From: Leifsonia sp. fls2-241-R2A-40a | Lineage (GTDB): Bacteria > Actinomycetota > Actinomycetes > Actinomycetales > Microbacteriaceae | Assembly (NCBI RefSeq): GCF_030209575.1 | Contig: NZ_JARVRS010000001.1 | Span: 1,860,001 to 1,924,000, forward strand | Direction: 5' to 3' | Length of the DNA stretch: 64,000 nt | Shown here: in pieces, positions 42,021-50,311 of the stretch | How the letters are laid out: the number at the start of each line of letters is the position of its first letter | Numbering within the stretch: position 1 is the stretch's first letter | Position numbers and translations under genes: made by a program | The notes under the pieces: generated by a model | What the model saw: only the letters and a program-made list of their open reading frames with translations | Database searches by the model: none | What the model was told of the DNA's origin: nothing

Positions 42021-43829
42021 ATGTCCGCACGTAAGCGCTGGGCGGGGCTGGTCTTCATCAGCATCGCGGTGGCCCTCATCATCGTCGACTCCACCATCGT
42101 GAACGTCGCCATCCCCTCCATCGTCGACGAGCTGAAGATCGGCTCGACCGGCGTCCAGTGGGTGCAGGAGTCGTACACGCTGGTGTTCGCGGCTCTCCTG
42201 CTGGTATTCGGCACACTGGCCGACCGCTTCGGCCGTCGCCGCATGCTCCTGATCGGAGTCGCCATCTTCACGGTCGCCTCGATCGGGGCTGCACTTGCTC
42301 CCACCGGCGCGTTCCTGATCGGCGCCCGGCTGGTGCAGGGCGTCGGCGGTGCGATGGTGCTGCCGACGACCCTGTCGATCATCAACGCGACGTTCCGCGG
42401 CAAGGAGAGGGCGATCGCCTTCGCCGTCTGGGGCTCGACGATCGGCGGCATGACGGCTGTCGGGCCGCTCCTCGGCGGCTGGCTCACCACGGCCTTCTCG
42501 TGGCGCTGGGCGTTCGGCATCAACATCCCGCTCGGCATCATCATCGTCGTCGGAGTGCTGGCGACCGTCACGGAGTCGCGCGACACCCGGAACGCCGGCG
42601 GCGTCGACGGCGTCGGCGCGCTGCTCTCCATCGTCACCAGCGCCAGCCTGGTCTTCGGGCTCATCGAAGGCCGCACGTACGGCTGGTGGCTGGTCGACAC
42701 GCGCCCGCAGCTCGGCGACTGGTCGTGGCCCTTCGCGCTGTCGCCGGTGCCGATCGCCTTCGCGATAGCGATCGCCGGCGGCATCCTGTTCGTCCTCCGC
42801 GGCCGGGCGCGCATCCGCGCGGGGAAGAGCACGATGCTCGCGCTCGACCTGTTCCGCATCCCGTCGTTCCGCAACGGCAACGTGGCGGCCACGATCGTCT
42901 CGCTCGGCGAGTTCGGCATCATCCTGGCGCTGCCGATCTGGCTCCAGAACGTGCTCGGCTACAGTGCGCTCGACACCGGGCTCATCCTGCTCGCGCTGGC
43001 CATCGGGTCCTTCCTGGCGAGCGGTTTCGCGGGAGCGTTCGGAAACCGCATTCCGGCCGTCACGATCGTGCGGGTCGGGCTGGTGGCGGAGATCGTCGGA
43101 GTGGCGGGGCTGGGCCTCGTCATCTCCGCGTCCACGCCGTGGGGCGCTCTCATCCCGTTCCTGTTCGTCTACGGTTTCGGCGTCGGCCTCGCGACGGCGC
43201 AGCTGACCGGCGTCGTGCTCAAGGACGTTCCGGTCGACCAGAGCGGTCAGGGCTCCGGCACGACGAGCACCGCCCGGCAGATCGGCTCGGCCCTCGGTAT
43301 CGCCGTGCTGGGAACGGTGCTCTTCGCGTCCGCGACGGCGGTGTTCCAGAGCAGCCTCGACGACCGCGGTGTGCCGACGGCCCAGCGCGATCAGCTGGTC
43401 TCCGCTGTCATCGACAGTTCGGGCGCGGCCATCGCCGGCCTCGAGCAGGACCCGCGGACCGCACCGATCGCGGCGGACGCGAAGGAGGCGTTCAGTGACG
43501 GCACCCGGTGGGCGGCGTTCTCCGCAGCCGGGTTCCTGGTCGTCGGTCTGCTCGCGACGCTGTCCCTCGGCGGCCGTCGTCCGCGCGACGGTGAGCCCGG
43601 GGAGCCGGGCGGCGAGGCGCCTGCGGGTGCCGAACCCCAGGCGCCGGCCGTCGCCGCCGATCCGCGCACGTCGTACACGGCGGACGACATCGCGCTCCTG
43701 GTGCAGCGATTGGCGGACGCGCTGGAGGAGGACCCCGAGCTCGCGCGGGCGCGGCTGGCCGCATCCCGGCTCGACCGGCGGTCCCGGGCACTGCTCACGC
43801 GGTTCTTCCGCGACCTCGCCCAGGGCTGA
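42021..43829 (+). CDS. MFS transporter, DHA2 (14-TM) drug exporter family, with cytoplasmic C-terminal extension
   Basis: 602 residues, ATG with GAGGGAG upstream. Fourteen hydrophobic helices. Signatures are DSTIVNVAIPSIVDEL in TM1, GTLADRFGRRRMLLIG (motif A) and ARLVQGVGGAMVLPTTLS (motif B/C). Proton-driven efflux of toxic compounds is the family role. Beyond the last helix (about 510) come a Gly/Pro-rich linker and a soluble helical segment (SYTADDIALLVQRLADALEE, ending RFFRDLAQG) that is not part of a standard transporter. That tail may bind a regulator. Confidence 0.93.
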   Translation: MSARKRWAGLVFISIAVALIIVDSTIVNVAIPSIVDELKIGSTGVQWVQESYTLVFAALLLVFGTLADRFGRRRMLLIGVAIFTVASIGAALAPTGAFLIGARLVQGVGGAMVLPTTLSIINATFRGKERAIAFAVWGSTIGGMTAVGPLLGGWLTTAFSWRWAFGINIPLGIIIVVGVLATVTESRDTRNAGGVDGVGALLSIVTSASLVFGLIEGRTYGWWLVDTRPQLGDWSWPFALSPVPIAFAIAIAGGILFVLRGRARIRAGKSTMLALDLFRIPSFRNGNVAATIVSLGEFGIILALPIWLQNVLGYSALDTGLILLALAIGSFLASGFAGAFGNRIPAVTIVRVGLVAEIVGVAGLGLVISASTPWGALIPFLFVYGFGVGLATAQLTGVVLKDVPVDQSGQGSGTTSTARQIGSALGIAVLGTVLFASATAVFQSSLDDRGVPTAQRDQLVSAVIDSSGAAIAGLEQDPRTAPIAADAKEAFSDGTRWAAFSAAGFLVVGLLATLSLGGRRPRDGEPGEPGGEAPAGAEPQAPAVAADPRTSYTADDIALLVQRLADALEEDPELARARLAASRLDRRSRALLTRFFRDLAQG

Positions 43830-43847
43830 GGCGCGGGCCGCCGCGCG

Positions 43848-44840
43848 TCAGGCCCGCGCCTCGTGCACGTCCCGCGCCTTCAGCGTGCGGTACGTGGTGA
43901 CGGGATGCGTCCCCAGCACGATCTTGCCGCGCGAGTGCAGGTTCTGCAGGTCGTCGTAGGCGTACGCGATCTCGTCCAGCGGGTAGAAGCCGGAGATGAG
44001 CAGGGTGAACGCCCGCTCATCCGCGAGCTGGGCCAGCCGCTGCAGCTGGGCCGTCCCGTGAGCGACCGACTCCGGGTCGTCCTGCAGCAGCCGCAGTTCC
44101 GTGTCGCGGCGGTCCTCGCTCGACCGGTAGCGCGACGGCGGCACGTTCAGGCGCTCGGCGAGCTCGCGGCCGTCCTGGCCGAAGTTGTCGATCAGGGCGT
44201 CCACGCCGTCCGGCGCCAGCTCGCGGATGCGCTCCTCGATGCCCTCGCCGTACCGGACCGGCTTGATGCCGAGCTGGCGCAGGTAGTCGAAGTTCCGGTC
44301 GCCGCAGGTGCCGATCACACGGGCACCCCGGTGCTTGGCGACCTGCGCCTCGATGCTCCCGACCGCGCCGGCGGCCGCGGAGATGACGACCGTGTCGCCC
44401 GCGCCGACGCGCACGTCGTCGAGCATGTCCAGGGCGGTCGCTCCGGCCAGGTACAGCCCGCCGGCGACCTCCCACGAGACGTGCGGCGGCTTGACCACCA
44501 GCGCCGCTGTGGGCACCACCACGTGTCGCGCGTGCGCCCCGGTGCGGACGTGCCCGATCACCTCGGCGCCTCGACGGAACCGCCCCGCGGCGTCCGCGAC
44601 GACGACGATGCCCGCGAAGTCGCTGCCCGATGCGCGAGGGAACGGCTCGTCGGCCCACGCCGTCTCCCGGCCGCTCCGGATGAAGCCGTCGATGTGACTG
44701 ATCCCCGTCGAGATCACCTCGACGACGACCTCGTCGGCTCCTGGCTCACGCAGCGGACGGGTCTTGCGCTCCAGCACGTCCACGTCGCCGTTGCGCTCGT
44801 ACTCGACGACCGTGGTCTCCTGATACTTCTTCGTCATCAT
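43848..44840 (-). CDS. Zinc-type alcohol dehydrogenase / NADPH:quinone oxidoreductase-like
   Basis: 330 residues. GroES-like N-domain (VVVEVISTGISHIDGFIRSG, then PRASGSDFAGIVVVADAAG), Rossmann segment VVISAAAGAVGSIEAQVAK (about 152), and closing PLDEIAYAYDDLQNLHSRGK. Zinc ligands appear absent, as in quinone reductases. Preceded by AAGG; a second ATG follows the first. It ends an operon with a VOC protein and an unknown protein, pointing to detoxification of electrophiles or xenobiotics. Confidence 0.88.
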   Translation of the reverse strand: MMTKKYQETTVVEYERNGDVDVLERKTRPLREPGADEVVVEVISTGISHIDGFIRSGRETAWADEPFPRASGSDFAGIVVVADAAGRFRRGAEVIGHVRTGAHARHVVVPTAALVVKPPHVSWEVAGGLYLAGATALDMLDDVRVGAGDTVVISAAAGAVGSIEAQVAKHRGARVIGTCGDRNFDYLRQLGIKPVRYGEGIEERIRELAPDGVDALIDNFGQDGRELAERLNVPPSRYRSSEDRRDTELRLLQDDPESVAHGTAQLQRLAQLADERAFTLLISGFYPLDEIAYAYDDLQNLHSRGKIVLGTHPVTTYRTLKARDVHEARA

Positions 44841-44867
44841 CGCCTGGCCTTCTGTTCGTGGCCGCCG

Positions 44868-45269
44868 TCAGTCGGTGGCCGTCCACTGCTCGCCGGGACG
44901 GTAGGAGCCGAAGCTCCACTCCCGCCCGCCGGGGTCGAGAACGCGTGCGCGCCGGCCGCCCCACTCGGTGTTCGCGGGTGGGAGCAGGGGGGTGCCCCCG
45001 GCGAACACGGCACGGGAGTACATCCCGTCGACGTCCTGCGTGATGAGGTACACGCCGGCCCCGGTCGAGGAGCCGACCAGCGGGGCGGTGGCGTAGTCGG
45101 CGTCGTTCGACGACAGCATCACGACCGTGTCAGCCCACCGCAGCTCGCTGTGGGTCACCGACCCGTCGGGCGCCGTCTGCAACAGGAGCGTCTCGAAGCC
45201 GAGCGCCTCCAGCCACGCGATCGCGCGGGCCGCGTCGCCGTAGCTCAGATAGACCGCTGACGAGATCAT
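44868..45269 (-). CDS. VOC-family (glyoxalase/bleomycin-resistance-like) protein
   Basis: 133 residues from ATG 45269 with CGAGGAG upstream. A repeated beta-alpha-beta-beta-beta fold is recognisable: SSAVYLSYGDAARAIAWLE, LGFETLLLQTAPDGSV, GAGVYLITQDVDGMYSRAV and RRARVLDPGGREWSFGSYRP. Such proteins bind a metal at a His/Glu site or sequester drugs. It lies between the unknown 172-residue gene and the quinone reductase gene on the same strand, 26-27 bp gaps, so one operon. Confidence 0.87.
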   Translation of the reverse strand: MISSAVYLSYGDAARAIAWLEALGFETLLLQTAPDGSVTHSELRWADTVVMLSSNDADYATAPLVGSSTGAGVYLITQDVDGMYSRAVFAGGTPLLPPANTEWGGRRARVLDPGGREWSFGSYRPGEQWTATD

Positions 45270-45295
45270 CGCTGCTCCTCGGTCGCCGGGCTGCC

Positions 45296-45814
45296 TCAGC
45301 CGGGCATCGGCCCGGTGAGCGGGGTGGCGTGCAGGTCCGCCCGGATGCCGTCGAGGACGGCGTGGACCGACACGCGCTTCGCCTCGGTGTCGACCACGTT
45401 CGCGGGGACCGTGACGATGAGACCGGACTGGTAGAAGGCGCGGATGCGGAACCCGCCCTGCCAGGAGTCCTCGGAGCTGTTGGCGCTCTCCGTGCCGCCG
45501 GACAGCTCGAAGCGCAGCAGGTCGGCCCGGCTCTCGACCCGCGTGATCACCTGGGCGTCGGGGGAGCCGTCGTCGATGACCTCGGCCGCGACGACGGTGT
45601 GGTCGGTGAAGATGCCGATGCGCAGCGTGACCGTCGAGAGGGCGGATGCCGCAGCGGCCCCCAGATAGATGATGCGGTCGTCGCCCACCGCCAGTTCGAG
45701 CTGGCGGATGAGAACGGAGTACCACGAGGGGTCCGCCCCGAGGAGCTCGCGCAGACCGCGCTCCTCATCGAGGAGAGCGCGGAGCTGCTCCTGGATCGCC
45801 GCCGTGTCGGTCAT
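45296..45814 (-). CDS. Unknown protein, 172 residues
   Basis: From ATG 45814 with GAAGG upstream. An N-terminal helix (IQEQLRALLDEERGLREL) is followed by alternating beta segments (RIIYLGAAAASALSTVTLRI, TVVAAEVIDDGSP, RIRAFYQSGLIVTVPANVVD). It is soluble, with no signal peptide. I do not recognise the family. It heads the operon that also encodes the VOC and quinone-reductase-like proteins, so it may serve the same detoxification role. A palindrome lies 60 bp upstream. Confidence 0.7.
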   Translation of the reverse strand: MTDTAAIQEQLRALLDEERGLRELLGADPSWYSVLIRQLELAVGDDRIIYLGAAAASALSTVTLRIGIFTDHTVVAAEVIDDGSPDAQVITRVESRADLLRFELSGGTESANSSEDSWQGGFRIRAFYQSGLIVTVPANVVDTEAKRVSVHAVLDGIRADLHATPLTGPMPG

Positions 45815-45873
45815 CGTGACGCCTTCCTTCGCGTGCGGGCCGGCGCTTCGCCGTACCCAGCATCAGCATATCC

Positions 45874-45886
45874 CTAGCTTGGCTAG
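45874..45886. promoter_or_regulatory. Palindrome upstream of the unknown/VOC/quinone-reductase operon
   Basis: CTAGC-TTG-GCTAG, perfect 5-bp arms, between the LLM monooxygenase stop and the 172-residue gene. On the minus strand it is followed by TATGCT, a -10-like box. A candidate operator. Confidence 0.45.
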
Positions 45887-45898
45887 AAAAGCGACGGC

Positions 45899-47287
45899 CT
45901 ACACGCCCTGGTCGGCGCGAGCGGCGACGGTGTACTGCGCACCCCGATGCGTCGAGGGCAGCCGGTCGCCGGCGCCGTGAAGCTTGTTCCGCAAGGTGCC
46001 CGGCTGGTACTCCTCGGGGTAGGCCCCGCGGCGGCGCAGCTCCGGGATGACGAACTCGACGATGTCCTCGAAGGTGCCCGGTGTGATGGCATACGCGAGG
46101 TTGAACCCGTCGACGTCGGTGTCCTCGACCCACTCCTGCAGCTGGTCGGCGATCTCGACGGCGGAACCCACGATGAACGGGCCCAGTCCGCCGATCGCCC
46201 CGTTGCGGCCGATGTCGCGCACGGTCCACTCGCCGCCCTCGGCGTTCGGGCGCTGGAAGTTGGCGACGGCCGACTGGATGGCATTGCTCTCGACGTTGCC
46301 GATCGGCTCGTCGAGGTCGTACTGCGAAAGGTCGACGCCCATCCAGCCGGACATGAAGACGAGTGCGCCCTCGTCGCTCGTGTACTGCAGGAAGTCCTCG
46401 AACTTGGCCTGCGCCTTCTCGCTCGTCTCGTCGGTGATGATCGTGAGCAGCGTGTAGATGCGTGCGGAGTAGCGGTCGCGTCCCGCCGCCTCGAGTGCGT
46501 CGCGGAGCTTGCCGACGGTGGCCTTCAGCCCCTCCTTGGTGGAGGCGGCCACGAAGATGGCCTCCGCGTTCTCGGCGGCGAACGAGATGCCGCGCTTGGA
46601 GGCGCCGGCCTGGTAGATGACCGGCGTCCGCTGCGGGCTCGGCTCAGACAGGTGGATGCCCGGAACGGTGAAGTGCTTGCCGCGGTGGCCGATCTCGTGC
46701 ACCTTCGACGGGTCGGTGAAGACGCCCGACTCGCGGTCGCGCACGACCGCGTCGTCCTCCCACGACCCCTCCCACAGCTTGTACAGCACCTCGAGGTACT
46801 CGTCGGCGTGGTCGTACCGGTCGTCGTGCTGCAGCTGGTCGTCGTGCCCCATGTTGCGGGCCGCGGAGGGGAGGTAGCCCGTGACGACGTTCCAGCCGAC
46901 GCGTCCGTTGGTCAGGTGGTCGAGCGTCGACATGCGGCGCGCGAACGGGTAGGGGTGCTCGTAGGCGGTGCCCGCGGTGATCCCGAACCCCAGGTTCTCG
47001 GTCACCAGCGCCATCGCGGAGACCAGCAGGATGGGGTCGTTGACCGGGACCTGCGCGCCGTGGCGGATCGCGGCCTCGTTGCTCCCGCCGTAGACGTCGT
47101 AGGTGCCCAGCACGTCGGCGATGAAGATGCCGTCGAAGGTACCGCGCTCCAGCAGCTTGGCGAGCTCGGTCCAGTAGGTGAGGTCCTTGTACCGCCACGC
47201 CTGGTCCTCGGGGTGACGCCACATCCCGGACGACTGGTGGGCGACGCAGTTCATGTCGAAAGCGTTGAAGCGGATCTGCCTGGTCAT
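45899..47287 (-). CDS. Flavin-dependent monooxygenase, NtaA/SnaA/DszA (LLM) family
   Basis: 462 residues, ATG with CTGGAG upstream. Bacterial-luciferase-like TIM barrel marks: RFNAFDMNCVAHQSSGMW, FDGIFIADVLGTYDVYG, LTNGRVGWNVVTGYLPSAAR and TPVIYQAGASKRGISFAAE. These enzymes use FMNH2 from a partner reductase to oxygenate organosulfur compounds, nitrilotriacetate or similar. No flavin reductase lies next door, so one must come from elsewhere. Closely matches the xenobiotic/desulfurisation branch (DszA/SnaA). It may belong to the detoxification cluster to its left. Confidence 0.93.
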   Translation of the reverse strand: MTRQIRFNAFDMNCVAHQSSGMWRHPEDQAWRYKDLTYWTELAKLLERGTFDGIFIADVLGTYDVYGGSNEAAIRHGAQVPVNDPILLVSAMALVTENLGFGITAGTAYEHPYPFARRMSTLDHLTNGRVGWNVVTGYLPSAARNMGHDDQLQHDDRYDHADEYLEVLYKLWEGSWEDDAVVRDRESGVFTDPSKVHEIGHRGKHFTVPGIHLSEPSPQRTPVIYQAGASKRGISFAAENAEAIFVAASTKEGLKATVGKLRDALEAAGRDRYSARIYTLLTIITDETSEKAQAKFEDFLQYTSDEGALVFMSGWMGVDLSQYDLDEPIGNVESNAIQSAVANFQRPNAEGGEWTVRDIGRNGAIGGLGPFIVGSAVEIADQLQEWVEDTDVDGFNLAYAITPGTFEDIVEFVIPELRRRGAYPEEYQPGTLRNKLHGAGDRLPSTHRGAQYTVAARADQGV

Positions 47288-47348
47288 GGCTCCAGGATGG
47301 GCGAAGCCCGCTGGGCGCGCACGTGGACCGTCACGCTGCGTAACGGTG

Positions 47349-47373
47349 GCGCCTCGGCGCCTCGGCGCCTCAC
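47349..47373. repeat. Short GGCGCCTC tandem repeats
   Basis: Three consecutive copies of GGCGCCTC(G) between the LLM gene start and the 3' end of the CtaG-like gene. Each unit holds GGCGCC, a 6-bp palindrome. Probably slippage; no function assigned. Confidence 0.6.
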
Positions 47374-48290
47374 GGCCGCTGCCGCAGGTGCTGCCGGGTG
47401 AGCTCCGCCATCTCCTCGTCGCTCAGCTCGTCCAGCTTGCGGCCCTCGCGGCGGTCCAGGCGCATCCAGCGCACGAAGAGGAGCACGAGCACCGGAACGT
47501 CGGCCATCTCGGCGATGAACCAGAGGAAGTCGCCCGAGAGGTGCTGGTCGTGGAGCGGAGTGGGGAACCAGAACGGCATGCGGGCGACGATCGCGGGGGC
47601 GTGATCGAGCACGCCGTCGTTGAGGCGCAGGAGCAGGCCGGGGATCGCATCCAGCAGCAGCTCGACGAACGCCAGCAGGAACTCGACCGTGATGAAGAAC
47701 GCCGTGTGGATGACGGAGTGGGCGGCGATCGGGAGGACGAGCACCAGCCCGGCGAGCGGCGTGAGCACCGAGATGGTCCACTCCGACCACGGGGAGTCGC
47801 GGAGGATGGCCGCGACGGGCGTCAGGAAGACCAGGAACACGGCGCAGGCGATGAGCGGCGCGGCCATCGCGTTGCCGAAGAACCGCGCGGGCCACGACCG
47901 CATCGCACGGTCCGTGCGGCGACGCCCGCGCAGGCCGAGCGCCACGCGGGCGAGCGCGATCGGCCGGCCGAGTGCGAGGAGCGCCGGCACCACGAACAGC
48001 AGGAGCGCGATGCGCGTCGTGAACGCCCAGCGGAGGTCCGTGCTCTCGGCGCCGAGGAACCCGAACGAGACCACGGCGTACGAGCCGAGGCCCAGGAGGA
48101 GGAACGCGGCGGTCAGGCGCAGCGGCCACCGGTGACCGCGGCGCCGCAAGCGCGCCACCCCCGTGAGGTAGAGCGCGGCGGCGGCCAGCAGGACGATCGC
48201 GGCGGCGGGGTCGACGGACCAGGTGCTGAGGAAGACGGCGAGAGGTGGCGTGGTCGGCTCCGGTCGGTGGGGGTCGGGCCCATTCTGCAA
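47370..48290 (-). CDS. CtaG-like cytochrome c oxidase assembly protein
   Basis: About 306 residues from a TTG at 48290, a tentative start. The ATG 48359 would overlap the divergent LysE gene and there is no better candidate. Seven or so membrane helices, for example DPAAAIVLLAAAALYLTG, LTAAFLLLGLGSYAVVSFGF and AFFITVEFLLAFVELLLDAI. The HSVIHTAFFITVEFLL and FWFPTPLHDQHLSGDFLWFI segments with His residues match the CtaG/caa3 assembly family, which delivers copper to cytochrome oxidase. The C-terminal cytoplasmic end is charged. Confidence 0.78.
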   Translation of the reverse strand: MQNGPDPHRPEPTTPPLAVFLSTWSVDPAAAIVLLAAAALYLTGVARLRRRGHRWPLRLTAAFLLLGLGSYAVVSFGFLGAESTDLRWAFTTRIALLLFVVPALLALGRPIALARVALGLRGRRRTDRAMRSWPARFFGNAMAAPLIACAVFLVFLTPVAAILRDSPWSEWTISVLTPLAGLVLVLPIAAHSVIHTAFFITVEFLLAFVELLLDAIPGLLLRLNDGVLDHAPAIVARMPFWFPTPLHDQHLSGDFLWFIAEMADVPVLVLLFVRWMRLDRREGRKLDELSDEEMAELTRQHLRQRP

Positions 48291-48334
48291 CTCGCGTCGC
48301 AGGCGCGGCTGAGGGAAGGCTCCATACTGGTCGC

Positions 48335-48964
48335 ATGACCGTCGCCAGCCTGCTCGCATTCGCGGGCCTCTGCCTCGTCCTCGCCCTCACGCCGGGACCC
48401 GACACGTTCCTGGTACTCCGGTTCAGCCTGTCCCGCCAGAGCGCCGGGATCGCCGCCGCCGCGGGCACAGCGCTCGGCTCACTGGTGTGGGCGCTCGCCG
48501 TAGCGCTCGGTCTCGCCGCCCTCCTGGAGCAGTCCGCCGAGGTCTACCGGATTCTGAAGATCATCGGAGGTCTGTACCTCGTCTACCTCGGCGTGATGGC
48601 CTTCATCGCGAGCCGGAAGCGGACCAGCACCGGGGTCGAGCCGGCCCTGCGCCGCACGACCCTGCGCTCCGGCTTCGCGGCCGGGATGCTCTCCACGATG
48701 ATGAATCCGAAGGTCGGACTGTTCTTCCTGGCGATCGCGCCCCAGTTCGTCCCGCACGACGACGCCGCGATCGGCAACACCCTCGTCCTCGGCGCGGTCG
48801 TCGCGGTGGTGGGCTCCCTCTATCTCGTGGTGGTCGCCCTGCTCGCGGGGCGGGCGGTCGCCTGGCTGAAGCGGCCGGCGGTGACGACGTGGCTGGAGCG
48901 GATCTCGGCCGGCATCCTCGCGGCGCTGGGCCTCGGCACGATCGCGCTCAGCGCCGAATCGTAG
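48335..48964 (+). CDS. LysE/RhtB-family exporter
   Basis: 209 residues from ATG 48335, 6 bp after CATACT, probably leaderless. Typical LysE opening ASLLAFAGLCLVLALTPGPD (with the TPGPD motif), then GTALGSLVWALAVALGLAAL, LKIIGGLYLVYLGVMAFIAS and GMLSTMMNPKVGLFFLAIAP. Six membrane segments. The family exports amino acids such as lysine, threonine or homoserine lactone; substrate undetermined. Confidence 0.92.
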   Translation: MTVASLLAFAGLCLVLALTPGPDTFLVLRFSLSRQSAGIAAAAGTALGSLVWALAVALGLAALLEQSAEVYRILKIIGGLYLVYLGVMAFIASRKRTSTGVEPALRRTTLRSGFAAGMLSTMMNPKVGLFFLAIAPQFVPHDDAAIGNTLVLGAVVAVVGSLYLVVVALLAGRAVAWLKRPAVTTWLERISAGILAALGLGTIALSAES

Positions 48965-48973
48965 GGGCGTGAA

Positions 48974-49007
48974 AGAAGGGGAGGGATCAGCCGATCCCTC
49001 CCCTTCT
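48974..49007. terminator. Bidirectional terminator between LysE and xylanase genes
   Basis: A perfect 15-bp stem, AGAAGGGGAGGGATC (48974-48988), loop AGCC, and its complement (48993-49007), followed by TCTCT. It lies between converging genes. Confidence 0.85.
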
Positions 49008-49030
49008 TCTCTGCGGCGGTGTGACTGCCG

Positions 49031-50149
49031 TCAGCGCCGCGGGTTGTTGCGCCCTGGCGTTCCTGCGGCCAGCGCCAGCGTCTGCTGCAGCGCGGTGTAC
49101 TCCGGCTTGGGCTGGAGGTTCTCGTCGTAGATGGTCGCGGCTCCCTCGCCCGGGAAGACTCCCGGCACCCACGAGTAGGCGTCGCCGAAGCCCCACACCG
49201 TGTACGAGAGGCACGCCCGCACCGCGAGGCACGCCTGCAGCGTGGTCGTGTACCCGGCGACCTGAGCGTTCTGCTCGACCGGCGTGACCGGCAGCGTCGT
49301 GCGCACATCCACCTCGGTCTCGGCCACCTTCAGCCCGAGCTTCGAGAACCGCTGGAGGTTGTTCAGCAGGTCCGGCAGCGGGTACTGGGTGTCCAGGTGG
49401 GTCTGGAAGCCGACGCCGTCGATCGGGACGCCCCGCGCCTTCAGGTCCTGGACCAGCTGGTACACCGCGTTGCTCTTCGGCCCCGTGAACTCGATGTTGT
49501 AGTCGTTGTAGAAGAGGAGGGCCTTCGGGTCGGCCTGGTGCGCCCAGCGGAACGCATCGGCGATGTAGCCCGGCCCGAGCTTCTGCAGCCAGATACTGTC
49601 GCGCAGCGTCCCGTCGTCGTTGAACGCCTCGTTGACCACATCCCACTGCCAGATCTTGCCCTTGAAGTGGGTGACCTCGTCCACGACGTGCTTCTTGAGG
49701 ATGGCCCGGAGCTGGTCCGGCGTCATCGACGGTGCTGCCGCGGTCAGCCAGGCGGGCAGCTGGCTGTGCCAGACGAGCGTGTGGCCGCGCACCAGCTGGT
49801 CGTTCTGCTGGGCGAACGCGACGAGCCGGTCGGCGGCGGCCCAGTCGTAGGTGCCCTGGGTCGGCTCGACGACCTCCCACTTCATGACGTTCTCCGGAGT
49901 GACCGAGGAGAACTGGGATGCGGCGATCGCGCGGTACTGGTCGTTGGAGGCGAGAAGGTCGGTGTTGATCGCGGTGCCGATGCGGAGGCCCGACTGCGCG
50001 GCGAGCGACCGGAGGGAGTCCGCCGGAGCAGGGCTGTGGTGGGACGGCGCGGCCGGGGGGGCCGCGAAGGCGGCTCCCTGGGAGAGGATGACTGCTCCGG
50101 CCCCGATCACCGCAGTGGTGATGAGACCGGCACGAAGACGGAATGACAC
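49031..50149 (-). CDS. Secreted endo-1,4-beta-xylanase, GH10
   Basis: 372 residues from GTG 50149 with AAGGAG upstream. A Sec-type signal peptide (basic start, hydrophobic core TTAVIGAGAVILSQG, AFA-A cleavage near residue 30) sends it outside. GH10 catalytic acid/base in WQWDVVNEAFND (about 163) and nucleophile in LKVAETEVDVRTT (about 272), plus VRGHTLVWHSQLPAWL. No carbohydrate-binding module, so it is a single-domain enzyme acting on soluble or exposed xylan. It points to a plant- or litter-associated lifestyle. No xylan utilisation operon lies alongside. Confidence 0.95.
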   Translation of the reverse strand: MSFRLRAGLITTAVIGAGAVILSQGAAFAAPPAAPSHHSPAPADSLRSLAAQSGLRIGTAINTDLLASNDQYRAIAASQFSSVTPENVMKWEVVEPTQGTYDWAAADRLVAFAQQNDQLVRGHTLVWHSQLPAWLTAAAPSMTPDQLRAILKKHVVDEVTHFKGKIWQWDVVNEAFNDDGTLRDSIWLQKLGPGYIADAFRWAHQADPKALLFYNDYNIEFTGPKSNAVYQLVQDLKARGVPIDGVGFQTHLDTQYPLPDLLNNLQRFSKLGLKVAETEVDVRTTLPVTPVEQNAQVAGYTTTLQACLAVRACLSYTVWGFGDAYSWVPGVFPGEGAATIYDENLQPKPEYTALQQTLALAAGTPGRNNPRR

Positions 50150-50262
50150 GCTGATACTCCTTTGTAAGCGTCGGACAGAATTTGTTGCGTCATCCAGCTA
50201 ATGTGCGCCCCGAACGGGTGTCAAAGATTTTGGAAAACCCGGATTCGCGAGGGGAATGCCGA

Positions 50263-50298
50263 AGCGGCGGGGCAGCGCACGCGCGCTGCCCCGCCGCT
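50263..50298. terminator. Terminator after the SDR gene
   Basis: A perfect 16-bp stem, AGCGGCGGGGCAGCGC (50263-50278), loop ACGC, and its complement (50283-50298). It lies downstream of the minus-strand SDR and upstream of the xylanase promoter. Confidence 0.8.
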
Positions 50299-50311
50299 CG
50301 CGGGTCTCGGG

